NCBI GenBank assembly: GCA_023238725.1
Contig: CM041548.1
Coordinates: 15,087,752 to 15,151,751 of the forward strand
Reading direction: 5' to 3'
Length of the DNA stretch: 64,000 nucleotides
DNA from: Scortum barcoo
Lineage: Eukaryota; Chordata; Actinopteri; Centrarchiformes; Terapontidae
Under the pieces are notes generated by a model. The model ran no database searches. It saw only the letters and a list, made by a program, of their open reading frames with translations, and was not told the DNA's origin. How positions within the stretch are numbered: the stretch's first letter is position 1; each line of letters starts with the position of its first letter. A program made the position numbers and the translations under genes. Positions 63,861 to 64,000 of the stretch are shown here, piece by piece.

Positions 63861-64000
63861 GGATGAATAATACAGACTACAATAAACAAATAATGATGCT
63901 GTATTATTATTGGTTCAACTAAGATCTGTAAGTATTTATTGTTAAATTCACAGGCTACCCAGCAGTTTGTAAAGTGAATTACAGTCAGCCCCATCTTTAC

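Noticed and set aside
1..64000. CRISPR arrays, bacterial operons, phage or retroviral genes
   Set aside because: No regularly spaced direct repeats, no ribosome-binding-site/operon layout and no viral gene order were seen; all substantial coding sequence is spliced vertebrate genes.

Overview
The window is nuclear DNA from a ray-finned (teleost) fish, probably a percomorph. The evidence is six intron-containing genes whose spliced products match vertebrate families, many introns of only about 80-500 bp with GT-AG borders, and dispersed non-autonomous DNA transposons of types common in teleosts. There is no sign of prokaryotic or viral gene organisation.

Layout, left to right: znf687 (+, CDS 732-8014, zinc-finger transcriptional regulator); aqp10 (-, 9621-12406, aquaglyceroporin); hax1 (-, 15835-17850, mitochondrial anti-apoptotic adaptor); ubap2l (-, 20954-41193, UBA/RGG stress-granule protein, 28 coding exons); a c1orf43/NICE-3 homologue (+, 44095-46009, single-pass membrane protein); and tuft1 (-, 47782-63284, coiled-coil tuftelin with a 10 kb first intron). 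I rebuilt every gene exon by exon. All splice phases close and the totals divide by three: 1434, 299, 295, 1190, 254 and 380 aa.

znf687/aqp10 and c1orf43/tuft1 are tail-to-tail pairs. aqp10, hax1 and ubap2l are co-oriented. ubap2l and c1orf43 diverge from an interval of about 1.5 kb. The inner order aqp10-hax1-ubap2l-c1orf43 is the human 1q21.3 order, while znf687 and tuft1 come from another part of 1q21.3 and flank it here. The genes do not form one pathway; the grouping is inherited synteny.

Non-coding content: at least six relics of one GGGCTGCA-ended hAT-like MITE family, two relics of the 'AAGTACATTTACTCA' teleost repeat, a 36-bp inverted repeat upstream of aqp10, a palindromic tandem repeat in a ubap2l intron, an (AT)38 tract, and dense GCTAGC/GCTAAC words at three promoters. 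I did not find an undescribed multi-gene system. The most useful leads are two frame-preserving ubap2l cassette exons, the promoter word clusters, a transposon placed against a splice donor, and strong CTCF-like motifs.
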